64,000 bases of DNA from contig OX442430.1 of the NCBI GenBank assembly GCA_949361645.1, positions 3,147,856-3,211,855 on the forward strand. The letters run 5' to 3'. A program made the position numbers and the translations under genes. The stretch is from Spongilla lacustris. Lineage: Eukaryota > Porifera > Demospongiae > Spongillida > Spongillidae. The notes beneath the pieces were generated by a model. It saw only the letters and a list, made by a program, of their open reading frames with translations, was not told the origin of the DNA and searched no databases. This document shows positions 44,071 through 55,193 of this stretch, piece by piece (position 1 is the first letter of the stretch; every line of letters starts with the position of its first letter).

Positions 44071-45677
44071 ACATACAGGGGGAAAATATATCGCTTTCGT
44101 GTATTGGGTTATAATTATAAACTATTCATTTGTTGTTAGTGCATGTGGCGACAATTAAAAACATATGTACTGCGTGCCGGTAGAGTTATGTAACATTATT
44201 TATATTATGCGCAAAGCATCAGTGGATTTGCGCATATAGATATTAGAATATCTATGATTTGCGCAATCCTGGATCCATGGTTTGTGGTATAAACCATGGA
44301 CTGGCCGCGCAATCCTGGGATTGCTCAGTTGTGCGCAAAGCATAAATCAGAACAATTCTGGGATTGCTCTTGCGCAAAGCATAGGTCTGTAATATGTACA
44401 TAATTATATTACGATGGGTAACGAGTACATAATTAATAACATACACTTGCAGTATTAAAAAACCCTATAGTGTACAAATACATTTTTTCTCTACTGATGA
44501 GATACCGAGCACAGTAAACTGCGCCATGGTTCAGAACTCTGGAAAATGAGGTAAGGTTCATCACGTCTTGATGAGCAGTTCTTCGTGTCTCCATTGGTAC
44601 TGTTGCTTGGCGAGCCTCCAATAATGCTACCAAACATTTTCCCTTCCTCATAATCACCAGTTTCAGTGGAAACAAATTATTACACGAAGATTTCCATTGG
44701 CCTTGCATGTATAAATTGCTTACTTTCGTTCAATTTCATGCACATGTAGCCAATCAACCCAAGACTAATTTCCATTGATTAAAATCACAAACTATATCAT
44801 TTCCTCCATCTTCGCACTATACCTCTTCTCATAAATCCCGATGCTATATGATGGATTTTAGTGCCAATTGATTTTGCTGTAGATTATTGAAGGCTGACAA
44901 ACTGAATTTCTGCACCATAGACCATGCATGCACGTGGAAGACATTCAAAGAATGCTGCAATCTATATATTTTAAAAACATACACACTTGCATGTACAGCT
45001 ATGATGTGTAAGAATCAATTACCTTTATAAGCGTTTTTTTTTTTTTTTTTTTTTTTCTAACCTACGTTATACATGACATCGTTTTTGACATGGTCATAAA
45101 AAATCTTCCACACTTAACACGGCTAGCACAGTTGTGCCACTAGAATTCTGCACTGACACATTTTAACGACACATACATAGCAAATACTAGTCACATGTTT
45201 CTAATGCTGGCTGCTGACGAACAGAGCAAATCACAGAGTCCAAGTGCACCCAAACCTTCAAACGGTAGGTTCAAGTCCTATGCATTTGTAAGCGCAACTA
45301 CCCAACAAATTTGCTCCCTGATTTCCTTTTTGATAAATACACCCATATGCTCAGCACTGGAACTGATTGTTATGTAGATCATCGCGATCGTCGTTCCTAG
45401 CTATGTCGGTGAAGGTGTTTGTGATGAAGCCTAAACATATCAAAAATATTGTCGTGTCTTTTGGTAGGGTCGCGGTTTTTTTCTCTTACAACTCTTTTCT
45501 GTCACCCGGACTTATGCTTGTACATTTTAGAACTGAAATGAATTTAGCGAAATTACACACACCCGCGCACGGATCGCGCGAACGTACGTACATCACTACA
45601 TGTATACAATTTTATTGCGCCTGCGCAATGATCAAAACAAAACATCAATCACACACACACACACACACAAAAAAAAC
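44071..45677. other. No gene; several small hairpins and a poly-T run
   Basis: TGCGCAAAGCATA / ATTTGCGCAATCC motifs recur at 44210-44380 around the hairpin CCATGGTTTGTGGTATAAAC. T runs lie at about 45034-45057. ORFs at 44433-44708 (minus) and 45195-45770 (plus) have no recognised motif. Confidence 0.4.
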
Positions 45678-45782
45678 CAGCCAGGCGGCCCGGGCCCCAT
45701 GTTTAACGACGGGCCCCATGTTTAACGACGGGCCCCGGGGTCAGCAGCCCCCCCGGCCCCCCCCTCTCGGCGGCCCTGGCTG
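45678..45782. mobile_element. 105-bp GC-rich MITE with CAGCCAGG ends
   Basis: CAGCCAGGCGGCCCGGGCCC at the left and GGCGGCCCTGGCTG at the right; two tandem copies of GGGCCCCATGTTTAACGAC inside. Ends resemble hAT-type MITEs. Confidence 0.55.
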
Positions 45783-45976
45783 ATTGATCTTAATTTAAAT
45801 TTGATCGCTTAGATATTGATTGTACGAATGGCATTGAATGTTGCTCAGACACTTTTGTGCTGCTCACGAATCTAATTCAGGTACATGTATTAACCCCTAT
45901 ATCTTTGGATACATAATCCACTTCAGGTACATGCACCCCTATATCTTTGGATACATAATCCAGACGAAATCGTAAC

Positions 45977-46188
45977 TACCGTAGAGTACCGCGAGATATC
46001 CCCACCCCCAAAAATGCCCCGTGTTTACACGAGCGCATCGACGTAACTTGAGCATGAACGCAGCTGCGTGCCATTCTTTAAATTCCTGCTGGAGTGCCAG
46101 TTCTTTAATGTTAAACACGGACCATTTTTTTCTGCGGGGGTGGAGCCGAGGAGGAGGGAGATATATCGTGGTACTCTACAGTAATCGT
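45977..46188. mobile_element. Hairpin MITE, second copy of the AAATGGCCCGTGTTT family
   Basis: The left TAGAGTACCGCGAGATATCC is matched by the right ATATATCGTGGTACTCTA; the internal AATGCCCCGTGTTTA and TTAAACACGGACCATTT also pair. Homologous to 38284-38512, including GGAGGAGGGAGATATATCG. Confidence 0.65.
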
Positions 46189-47960
46189 CAGGTTAGAATT
46201 CCCACAAAGTAGAAAACAAAACACTAACTCTACTTCCGTTCAGTTGTTTGGTCGCATTTCAAGTTGTACAGAGTCTATGTCTCTCATAAAAGAACTCCCA
46301 AAGCTAGCTGAAAAGGCTCCACTTGAAAAGTATTTTACAGTGAAAGTTCTCCCATTATGCACCACTCATAATCAGGATCTTTTTTAAAAGTCATGTATTG
46401 ATGACAACTCCTTGCAAGAGCTGTACTTGCAACCTTACAAGTACATTTTTGGTTACTACAAAGTGAGTTTCTCATTCCCGTGCACAATTGATCATGGACA
46501 AACGCTTATAAAGTGTTGTTGCATTATGCCTTTCAGCCTTTGAACTTTGTCCTTGCATTTCATGTACATCATGTACCAAATACGTACTGGGTGGTGGACA
46601 CTTTGTAATTTCAAATTATGGTCAACATGGACACTGCTTGGCCGACATGTATCTATTTATATAGAAATCCACTGTGCACCATAGCATGCACTGCATTCTA
46701 GACTACAGACCCATGACCTCACCAGCTGCTTTACTATACATGGTCACATATGGAAAGTCACTTTGAGCTTGCTTGACCATTGTACAGTAGTACTCTCAAT
46801 TACTCTTGTATTACTGTATAATTGGGATTGGCATGTCCAAGTGAATTTTGCAACTGAAGCGTGCAGCCATCCAGCTGTGTAGCAGCATACCATCTACAAA
46901 GACCACACCTTAAGGATGCATGATCTAGACATATGACAGACTCAAAGTTCATCATTGAGGTATACATTCACTGACTGGTACTTACTGTACATTTTAGCAA
47001 ATACACTCTCAGCAAGCTAAATAGAAATAAAAAATTCCAGGCAGGCTGCCTGGAATCATGGTTCTAAAGACCTATGCTGAAGCCATTGCATCATGAAAAA
47101 TTTTATGACATTTATGACCAACCAGCCATTAATTGAAAGGGTGAGCCAAAATTCTGTTTTATCCATACAGCCATGGCTACTGCAAAGGAGGTACCGTACA
47201 AGTGTACATGTACACTGGGTGCAAATGCAGGTTTTAATTGCACCCTACATGATCAGTGCTTATGGTTCCAAAGCGAAATAGAAGATTTTTTTTATAAGCA
47301 CAAGTTATAGACAGTTCCAGGATCGTCAAAGCCTATGTATTGTCATGCACGTAGTACTCGCGCGGACGATTTATTGATGTCAACTGTTTTGCAAAGGTAA
47401 CAACTTCTCACAGAAAAAGCGTCCAGAGAGAGACTATTCACATACTGCGAGAACTACGCTTGGACGTTAGTGTGGTAAGAATTGGGGCTCTAGAATGTGG
47501 CCGTTGTGGCGTACTAGATGAGTAAATTTAACATATTTTGTAAATAAAATACGATCCAAATAATGCGCAATCAATACATACGTCGATCCATAGGGGGTCT
47601 AAAATGCGCTGGATTTTTTTATGAGGAGATACCCTGGGAAACTTCGTGTTATAGTATTTGGATTTTTAGTCACCGTCTGGAAGGGAATAAAAAATCTCCA
47701 AACAAATGGCAACTTTTGTGCATGTTTTGTGCCGATATACCATAATGTTTACGATCATTCTCTAATTACAAACCTATAATGTCCATTACGGAACGGCCGT
47801 GAACCTATAATCCCTCAGTGAACCGCATAACCTGCAATGCACGTTAAACCAGTTACACATGCATCATGCAAATAATTGGCCTCTCCCGCTCAAAGCGTTG
47901 TTTCCCTCAATTAAATGCTATACGTTTAATTAACAAGCGTGGGAAAATGATTTTTGATTT
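46189..47960. other. No gene recognised
   Basis: AT-rich DNA with short unrelated ORFs. No repeat ends or domains recognised. Confidence 0.4.
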
Positions 47961-47970
47961 TGTCATTTGT

Positions 47971-47980
47971 CTATTTAAAC
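47971..47980 (+). promoter_or_regulatory. Candidate TATA-like element of the modular secreted gene
   Basis: CTATTTAAAC lies about 40 bp upstream of the ATG at 48016 in otherwise mixed-composition DNA. Suggestive only. Confidence 0.3.
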
Positions 47981-48015
47981 CTCGAGGTACCGTAGTTGTT
48001 TTTTAGTAAGCTAAA

Positions 48016-51000
48016 ATGCAGTTATTAAGTGTTACGGTGATGTTAACTGCTGCGTTGCTGTGCCGGGCCGCGTCGATTGGCACCCGTAAGCATCTCGGTT
48101 TTACTTCTTTCGATGATATTGTTACTTTTACAGTGGACGGAGGGAGTACATCCCCGAAATATGGTGTCACTGCACAGCAGGCAGGCAGTAGCGAAACCAC
48201 GACGGTGAAATCGGCTGGTACCACAGCGATGAAGTCGAGCGCCACGGCAAAGGGACAGTCGACGTATGAGGAACTTGTCAACTATGCATTGAGTGCGAGC
48301 GACGACAGCTCCAGCCAAAAACCAAACGTGCTCGCGGTAGGCAACACCGCGGCTGACGTAACGACCGCGCATACGGATAAGGCGGCAATATCCAGAGACG
48401 GAGGAAGCATTTCTCCAAAAATTCAGGACAATGGTGGAGGTAGCACTCTTCCGAAGGCTGCTGTTGATGCAATAGGTACGTTTCATGATGAGATGAATTG
48501 GAAAAATGTGCGCTATATTTCAACGGCTATAAATATCGCCATGCAGCTGCTAGTAACATGCGATGATGTATGACGTAGCCTCCAGGATGTGGCTACGGTA
48601 GACTAGTCCAAACGCATGCCATTAGTCGTTATTATTAATATCACTCCTAACAACGGGACAGATTACATTTTGATTCCACTGCATATAGCTATGCTATATA
48701 GCTAACATAATACATATCTGTTAAAGATATTCATAGTGGTAAAGTGTAATTTCTCAATGGATGAATACAGATCAATCCGTAGTGCAAATACGCTCTCTAC
48801 AAAACTGATTATAGTTATATACATGTACATGCACTCCGAATGCTCTGGAATCCACGGTGCCCAAGCGCACAGTATATAACAATGGCGTCCTATTTTATAT
48901 CTTCGTGAGACCTACAGTTTTTTTTTTTAATTGACCTAGACGCATTTACTCGCAATTGTATTAATCTGCAACCCGCGATGTTGTAAAATGTATGGAACTG
49001 ATTATTAGAGCAGAATGATAAGCATAAAAGGCAAATTGCCAATCGGATCATTAATTATGGTTAACAATGAAGACCATGTAATGAGAAGAGAGATTCTATA
49101 GTCCTCAAATGATGCATACTGTAGTAAAGACTGAAAATGAATGATTCACTTCATTTTAATTGTATACTAATCATCTGAGTTCGAATTGATCTTTACAGTT
49201 GATAGTCAGTACCATTTTAGAATTTTGTAGACTAACATTTGCACATATGGCCTGCTTGATCGTCAAAGCTTTGCCTGTATGCTAACAGCATGTGTCTCCC
49301 CAATCATTTATACATGTAGATGCACAAGTGAAAGACCCTTCCTCGAGTATCATTGGTAAGCTAGCTGTTGTACTATGTTCTCATTTTGAAGATGGATTGT
49401 TAGAGTATACAAACATTTATACTCTGTACCAGCATGAAATCACGGTGCACATTGTTATGTTTGGCTTTTTTGTAGCCTCTGTTCCATCTACTGGTGTGTT
49501 GTACGACTATTTGGAGAGCACTCTCGTTCAAAAGGGTTTTGTCAAATGCTATGACCAGCCCTATAGCCATTCCACAAATTCAGCGAATCTCAATGCATGT
49601 GCTGGATCTGAATTTGTCTTTGTTGGAGCCAAACGCTCATCAGACGCTAATGTTTTCTCAATTGGAGCTTTTGGGGCTTCAGTCAAAGTGTTCAGAAATA
49701 CATACTCCGTCTCTCAAGCGTACTACGATGCAGTGGGAGGAGCGTACTGGTATCGCTATCCTGGATGGAGCTTTGGGTTTTCATCTTCCTCAACTGTCAA
49801 CCTTAACAGTTGTGACTATAACAATCCTGACTGCTCTCACAGACTGTGTTTTCATCTGGATCAAAATGTTGGTGGCTATCGTGCTGGATGCACTGTGGGG
49901 CTAGGCGGTGACTCCACGTGGAGGAAAGTGATTTACAAATGTGAGTTAGAATGTGCATGGCAGTTAGCTATGTATATTGCATGGGTATCGGGGTTTTGCA
50001 TAGCAAAAAAAAAACGCGTCGATCAAAATTTGATTTGCATTTGATTGAGCAATAACATTTCGATACAGAATGTTGTATCAACCCTGTTTCAGAATGTTGT
50101 TGCTCAATCAATAGGAAATCAAAATTTGATTCGACCCCCTTTTTTTGCTGTGCGGGTTGCTATACAATATACATGTATGATCTATCGACCATTACCGCGG
50201 ACATTGACAAAAATAGACCTAACGTCAGATAAATTAGTATTATAAAGGAGGACAGTTTTTGTTTAATAACTTCACACAACAAAGTTATAACACTGACGCT
50301 ATTTAAAACTCATGCATTTACGCTATTTTGCTAAGGAATGAGAAAGTAATAGTTTGTATATTTACTATACACCTAGCTGACTTTTAGTTTGCAAACAATA
50401 ATCTGATACATGCAAAATGTTGCAATCACAATCACATGTCCTGCAAAAAAACCTTCTCACCCCCCCCCCCCCCCCCCCCCACAACTCTTGTCGCGTGGCT
50501 GTTTCCAAATAATACTACTACATATTTATTTATGCATAGCCTCTGATTCGTACATTGTATAAATGCATGAACTAACTAACTCGCTATAAGTTTCAAATGT
50601 ATAGATGATAACTTTTCACACTCTCTGATCACACAATATTCCAGCTTCTCTGCCAACCTGTGGCGTTCAGTACGATTACAAGGAGAGTGATCTCATCCAA
50701 AAGGGCTACGTTAAGTGTTACGAGCAGCCCTACTCCCACGCTACTTCTTCTGCTAGCCTGGCCGCATGCTCTGGATCAGAATACGTGTTTGTAGGGGCAA
50801 AGACGTCCACAAAAGCAAGCTCGTTTGCCATTGGAGCCTTCGGTGTGACTTCGAACGTCTTTAAGAACACCTACCAACAAAATACGGCAGTTCTAGATGC
50901 AGGAGGAGCGTACTGGTACCGTTATTCGGGATGGAGCTTTGGGTTTGCATCCTCCTCAACGGTGAACTTGAACAGTTGCGATTACAATAATTCTGATTGT

Positions 51001-52217
51001 GCTAACAGGATGTGTTGGCATCTGGATCAAAACGTTGGAGGCTATCGTGCTGGATGTACTGTGGGTTTGAACAGTGACTCGACCTGGACGAAAGTGATTT
51101 ACAGCGGGAAAAACCTACCTACCTGTTCCCCTGGTATGCTTAATCGCATGCTGCACTACGTTTAGAGTATCGATTTCTGAAAGACACATCCTATTTACCA
51201 CTGTACGCAACAGTAACCGTTTGTACATTCGTTGGGTTTTTTAGTTGCACGCCCACACACACACACACAAACACACACATACACACACGCACACTCAAAT
51301 ACACACTCAAATACACACACATTTGAACACACATATACATACAAACACACACATATGAATATAAACTGTAAACCGGCACGCACAAGAATACATATGCATA
51401 TGCCTATGTCTCAGTGCATCATTCACCCAACAAGCATAAATATGTTTGAGGGGCATGCAGTCTTCATATTGAGCTGCTGTGACTCATTGAGAATTTAAAT
51501 AATGGCAACAGTTATTGGGATGTGAAGTGTTTATAACATTCTGTAGTATAAGAAACATTGGTGACTATTAAGCCATTAGTTATGATTTAGGACACTGTTA
51601 GTACTCATACTTATATATATATATATATGTATAGTTGAACTTGCTGGCTTTCATTGTTATCATTTTGACATAATTACTTAACCAGTTATATGTACATGTA
51701 ATCATATATGTTCGTTAATTATTTGTAGTGGCTGTCCCATCATGTGGAGTACTGTACAACTATCCTGAGAATGCTTTAATCCAGAAGAGCTTCACCAAGT
51801 GCTATGACCAGCCTTACTCACATTAAACAACATCAGCTGACCTTGCAAACTGCTTAGGATCCTCTCTGATCTTTGTCGGGGCAAAAAGCTCTTCGGGTTC
51901 AAATACATTTGCTCTCGGAGCATTTGGTGTCACATCTAATGTTTTGAAAACGACTTCATCAACAACTCAAGCGTATATAGATGATGGAGGAGCATACTGG
52001 TATCGCTATCCTGGATGGAGCTTTGGGTTTGCATCTTCCTCAACTGTCAGCCTTAACAGTTGTGATTATAACAATCCTGACTGCTCTCACAGGCTGTGTT
52101 TTCATCTGGATCAAAATGTTGGTGGTTATCGTGCTGGATGTACCGTGGGGTTGAATGGAGATTCAACATGGAGGAAAGTGATATACAAGGGTAATTACTT
52201 GAACAACTGTTCTCCAG
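48016..52217 (+). CDS. Secreted modular protein with repeated GGAYWYRYPGWSFGF domains
   Basis: Exons: 48016-48475, 49320-49355, 49476-49940, 50645-51133, 51729-52217, all joined at phase 1 with GT/AG ends. Exon 1 gives a signal peptide (MQLLSVTVMLTAALLCRAAS) and a Ser/Thr/Ala-rich region with GGSTSPK, GGSISPK and GGGSTLPK motifs. Each of exons 3-5 encodes one module of about 155-163 residues (exons 4 and 5 are exactly 489 nt): VP.xGVLYxY.ES.LIQKGF, KCYDQPYSH, FVGAK, FAIGAFGV, GGAYWYRYPGWSFGF, SSSTVNLNSCDYNNPDC, HLDQNVGGYRAGCTVGL and DSTWRKVIY. Conserved Cys suggests an extracellular disulfide fold; I recognise the module as recurrent in sponge/cnidarian secreted proteins but cannot name it. 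Module 3 has an in-frame TAA (51824-51826). Either the protein ends there or the third module is decaying. Reading past the exon 5 donor gives a hydrophobic tail (IIMTIIILLSLVLS). Confidence 0.75.
49941..50644 (+). other. Intron between modules 1 and 2, with poly-C run
   Basis: A GTGAGT donor and an ATATTCCAG acceptor. It holds a C20 run (50461-50480) and AT-rich DNA including a short imperfect repeat (AACCCTGTTTCAGAATGTTG) at 50060-50110. Confidence 0.6.
51134..51728 (+). other. Intron between modules 2 and 3, with CA microsatellite
   Basis: A GTATGC donor and a TTATTTGTAG acceptor. A (CA)/(CACACT) microsatellite lies at 51252-51355 and a short (TA)n at 51613-51628. Confidence 0.6.
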
Positions 52218-53045
52218 GTCAGCTGTACCAAATGCACATAAACTCACATGATCACACATGTCACACATTCAGCTTGTATCCGTGTGTCCTACATCAAATT
52301 ATCATGACCATTATCATTCTTCTCTCTCTGGTATTATCATAGATATGATGGTAACAGTTGAATCTGAGCAAACCCCTGCAAGCAAAGCCAAGTGAGAAGT
52401 TCTAGACAAAAACTGCTGCTTAGAATGTAGACTGTAGAATGCTAGTATATCATTCAGTGATCCTATGTGGGCTGATTTTTGGCACTGCGAAGCTTATTAA
52501 AGTTCTTGCAACTCATTCATATCAGGACAATTCAGACACATTGCTTCCTGGCACCTGCTCATGACCATGTGTAATATATCAATATGAATGGTACATGTAT
52601 ATAGGCGTTTTTCTGTCACTTGCATATGATTGCCAACTCTGAATTAAAAAAATTGGATTTGCTACACTATTGCAAACATGAAACATTTGCGCACGTATTT
52701 ACGAAGAGGTATACATCACAACATTAAGTTAAGTACTATACATTGTACATTTACATGTACATGTTGTAGTATCCTGTCTATACATGTAGCTGGCACCACA
52801 TGCATGCATACACGAACCAGTTGAATCCCAGACAGCGCAAAGTATTATTGGTGGAGAGAGAGAGATCACTAGTACAGCATAACCTATTTATAGCAACTAG
52901 GCAAAAACCAGTCTGACTCCAAACCAAACCAGTTCCTAACAAGTTACACACACTAAACCAGTTTCTAGTAAGGTGCTATATGTATGGACAATGTACATGT
53001 ACAACACCTAATACATCACCTCCATATGCAGGAGGCTGTAGATTA
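52218..53045. other. No further exon recognised
   Basis: No fourth module is seen downstream of 52217. TACATGTACATGT-type short motifs occur near 52740-52790. Confidence 0.45.
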
Positions 53046-53159
53046 TAGTCGATCAGGAGGGTGTCTGTTGCGTGTAGGCTCAACATTAACTTCAGCTGGA
53101 AGCTTCGGAATTTTTACACCTGGAGCTAGGCTCTCATCTTCTGTCGCATAATGATCCCT
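53046..53159 (-). pseudogene. C-terminal end of a Ty3/gypsy-type pol, opposite strand
   Basis: The minus strand reads HYATEDESLAPGVKIPKLPA then EVNVEPTRNRHPPDRL before TAA. The basic TRxRxPPDRL box is a frequent C-terminal end of Ty3/gypsy integrases in invertebrates. It abuts head-to-head a plus-strand pol fragment, so the locus has an inversion or two copies. Confidence 0.5.
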
Positions 53160-54889
53160 TACATCTTGGTCGGGTACATGTATGCCCAGTTGGAAAAAAA
53201 GGCACTGTCCTTGATTTCTGGTATCAAGAAATTTCATATTTACCTGTATGGCCGGTCGTTCACCCTAGTTACAGATCACAAACCATTGCTGTGCATTTTG
53301 GGGCCCAAACAGGGAATTCCAGAACTTGCGGCTGCCAGATTGCAGAAATGGACCCTCATTTTAGCAGCCTACAATTACTAGATTGAGTTTCACCTCACAC
53401 AAGAACATGGAAACGTGGGTGGACTGTCAAGATTGCCCCTCCCAGAAGTGACACACTCTGACCCAGATATCAATTCGCTGAACGTGTCACAGATTGAAGC
53501 CTTACCCGTGCAGGCTGATCAAGTACAAATTGACACATCAAGGGATCCTTTACTAAGTAAGGTAATCCAGTATGTGCGAAAGGGGTGGCCCTCATTGGTA
53601 ACAGATGAGTTGAAACCTTATTGGATTAGGAGAAAGGAGCTATCAATCGAATGTAACTGTTTATTCTGGGGAATTTGTGTGGTAGTACCTCCCCAACTCC
53701 AGTATCAGGTGAAGGCAGAGCTACATAGGGACCATCCTGGAGTAGTGCGGATGAAGATGCTGGCTCGAGCTCATGTTTGGTGGCCAGGGTTGGACCTAGA
53801 GTTGGAGGATCTTGTAATAGGATGCCTAAGTTGTCAGTCACATAAACATACACCAAGCGTTGCACCCTTGCATCCTTGGATTTGGCCGACACGTCCGTGG
53901 CGCCGTATTCGTGTGGATTTTGCTGGCCCCTTCTTGAGTCTGATGTTCCTCATAGTGGTGGACGCTCATTCCAAATGGCCAGAGGTGATACCTATGTCTT
54001 CAACCACAGCTGTTCGGACTATTGAAGCCTTGAGACAGTTATTTGGATCATATGGTATTCCAGAGCAGTTAGTTAGTGATAATGGTCCTCAATTTGTGTC
54101 AGACGAATTTGCCATGTTCTTGAAGCAGAATGGAGTGAAGCATATCCGATGTGCCCCATACCATCCCTCTTCTATGGGTTGGCAGAACGGTTTATGCAGA
54201 CCTTCAAGACTGCTATGAAGGTGAATGGAGCAAATTCAAACAATCTATCCCAAAAGTTAAACAGCTTCCTGCTCTCGTATTGTAATACACCACATACTAC
54301 GACCAATGAAGCCCCAAGTACATTGTTTTTGGGATGGAGACTGCGATCCTTATTGGATTTGTTGAGACCCAGAGTAGATAAGACTGTATTTGATCACCAG
54401 GCTCAACAGAAAAAAAACCATGATGCTGGAGCCAGACTCAGAGAGTGTTTGGTTGGAGAACAAGTTCTAGCTTATGACTCCAAGAATAAGATGTGGAAAG
54501 AAGGTGTGGTCGTGGAAAGAAGTGGCCCAACCTCTTATGTGGTACAAATGCAAGGAGGAGAGGTATTGTGGAAGAGGCATATTGACCACATTAAGCCACT
54601 CATATCAGCATCACCATCATTGCCACCAGTGATACCATTAAATAATGGTAACCTGCCCTGTGTGACTGACCTACCACCAGTTAAACTGACTAATCCGGGA
54701 CAGGACACAACTGAAGGTGCTGTCCCTCCTCATGACACTCAATCCCCTGTTCCCTCCTTGTTGCAAACCTCACCTCCAAACTTCGCTGAAAGTGCCCCAC
54801 TGCCAGTGGTGGTATCTCATGATCCCAACACACCGAGACGAATGGAAGGTCAAGAAAGAATTCCTAGTGTTCCAGCATCTGAGGTCTGA
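53160..54889 (+). pseudogene. 5'-truncated Ty3/gypsy retrotransposon pol (RNase H and integrase)
   Basis: The fragment starts in RNase H (FTLVTDHKPLLCILGPKQGI, LAAARLQKW), with TAG at 53379-53381 where relatives keep a residue. It continues through the linker (QEHGNVGGLSRLPLP) into an H2C2 integrase zinc finger (HRDHPGVVRMKMLARAHVWW ... CLSC) and the rve core, with catalytic Asp residues in VDFAGP and SDNGPQFVSD. A one-base frameshift near 54171 separates the core from the segment with the third acidic residue (AERFMQTF). The C-terminal part carries an SH3/chromodomain-like box (LVGEQVLAYDSKNKMWKEGV) and a Pro-rich tail ending at 54889. Protease, reverse transcriptase and LTRs are absent. Inactive. 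Confidence 0.8.
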
Positions 54890-54994
54890 GCTCTCTTCAA
54901 AGTCCGCTTGTACATTACTAAACCCGCTATTACAGAGAGAGGACATTTTGGTGAAATACTTACATGTATGCGCATGCAGAATATGAAAACATAC

Positions 54995-55193
54995 CTTTAA
55001 TAATAGCAATTGGGTACTGATCTTTATTGAATTCGGCCGCTACTAGGTTTACAATTTTCTTTTTGTATTCATTATCAATTCTGCCACCAAATGAAGCTGC
55101 AAGTGTGTAAGAAAATACACATGACCCGTACCCTTCGTCAAGCCGAAATTGAAGTTCTTCGCCTAAATTCTTGTAGACTTCTCTGATACGACC
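54995..55193 (-). CDS. Orphan 199-nt coding exon, unknown gene
   Basis: On the minus strand an acceptor (GTACCTTTTAG) opens a stop-free exon starting GRIREVYKNLGEELQFRLDE. It continues GYGSCVFSYTLAASFGG and RIDNEYKKKIVNLVAAEFNK, and ends AIIK|G at a GTATGT donor. It has balanced composition and both splice signals, so it looks like a real internal exon. I do not recognise the family. Flanking exons were not found; downstream on its strand lies the Ty3/gypsy fragment, which may have split the gene. Confidence 0.5.
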
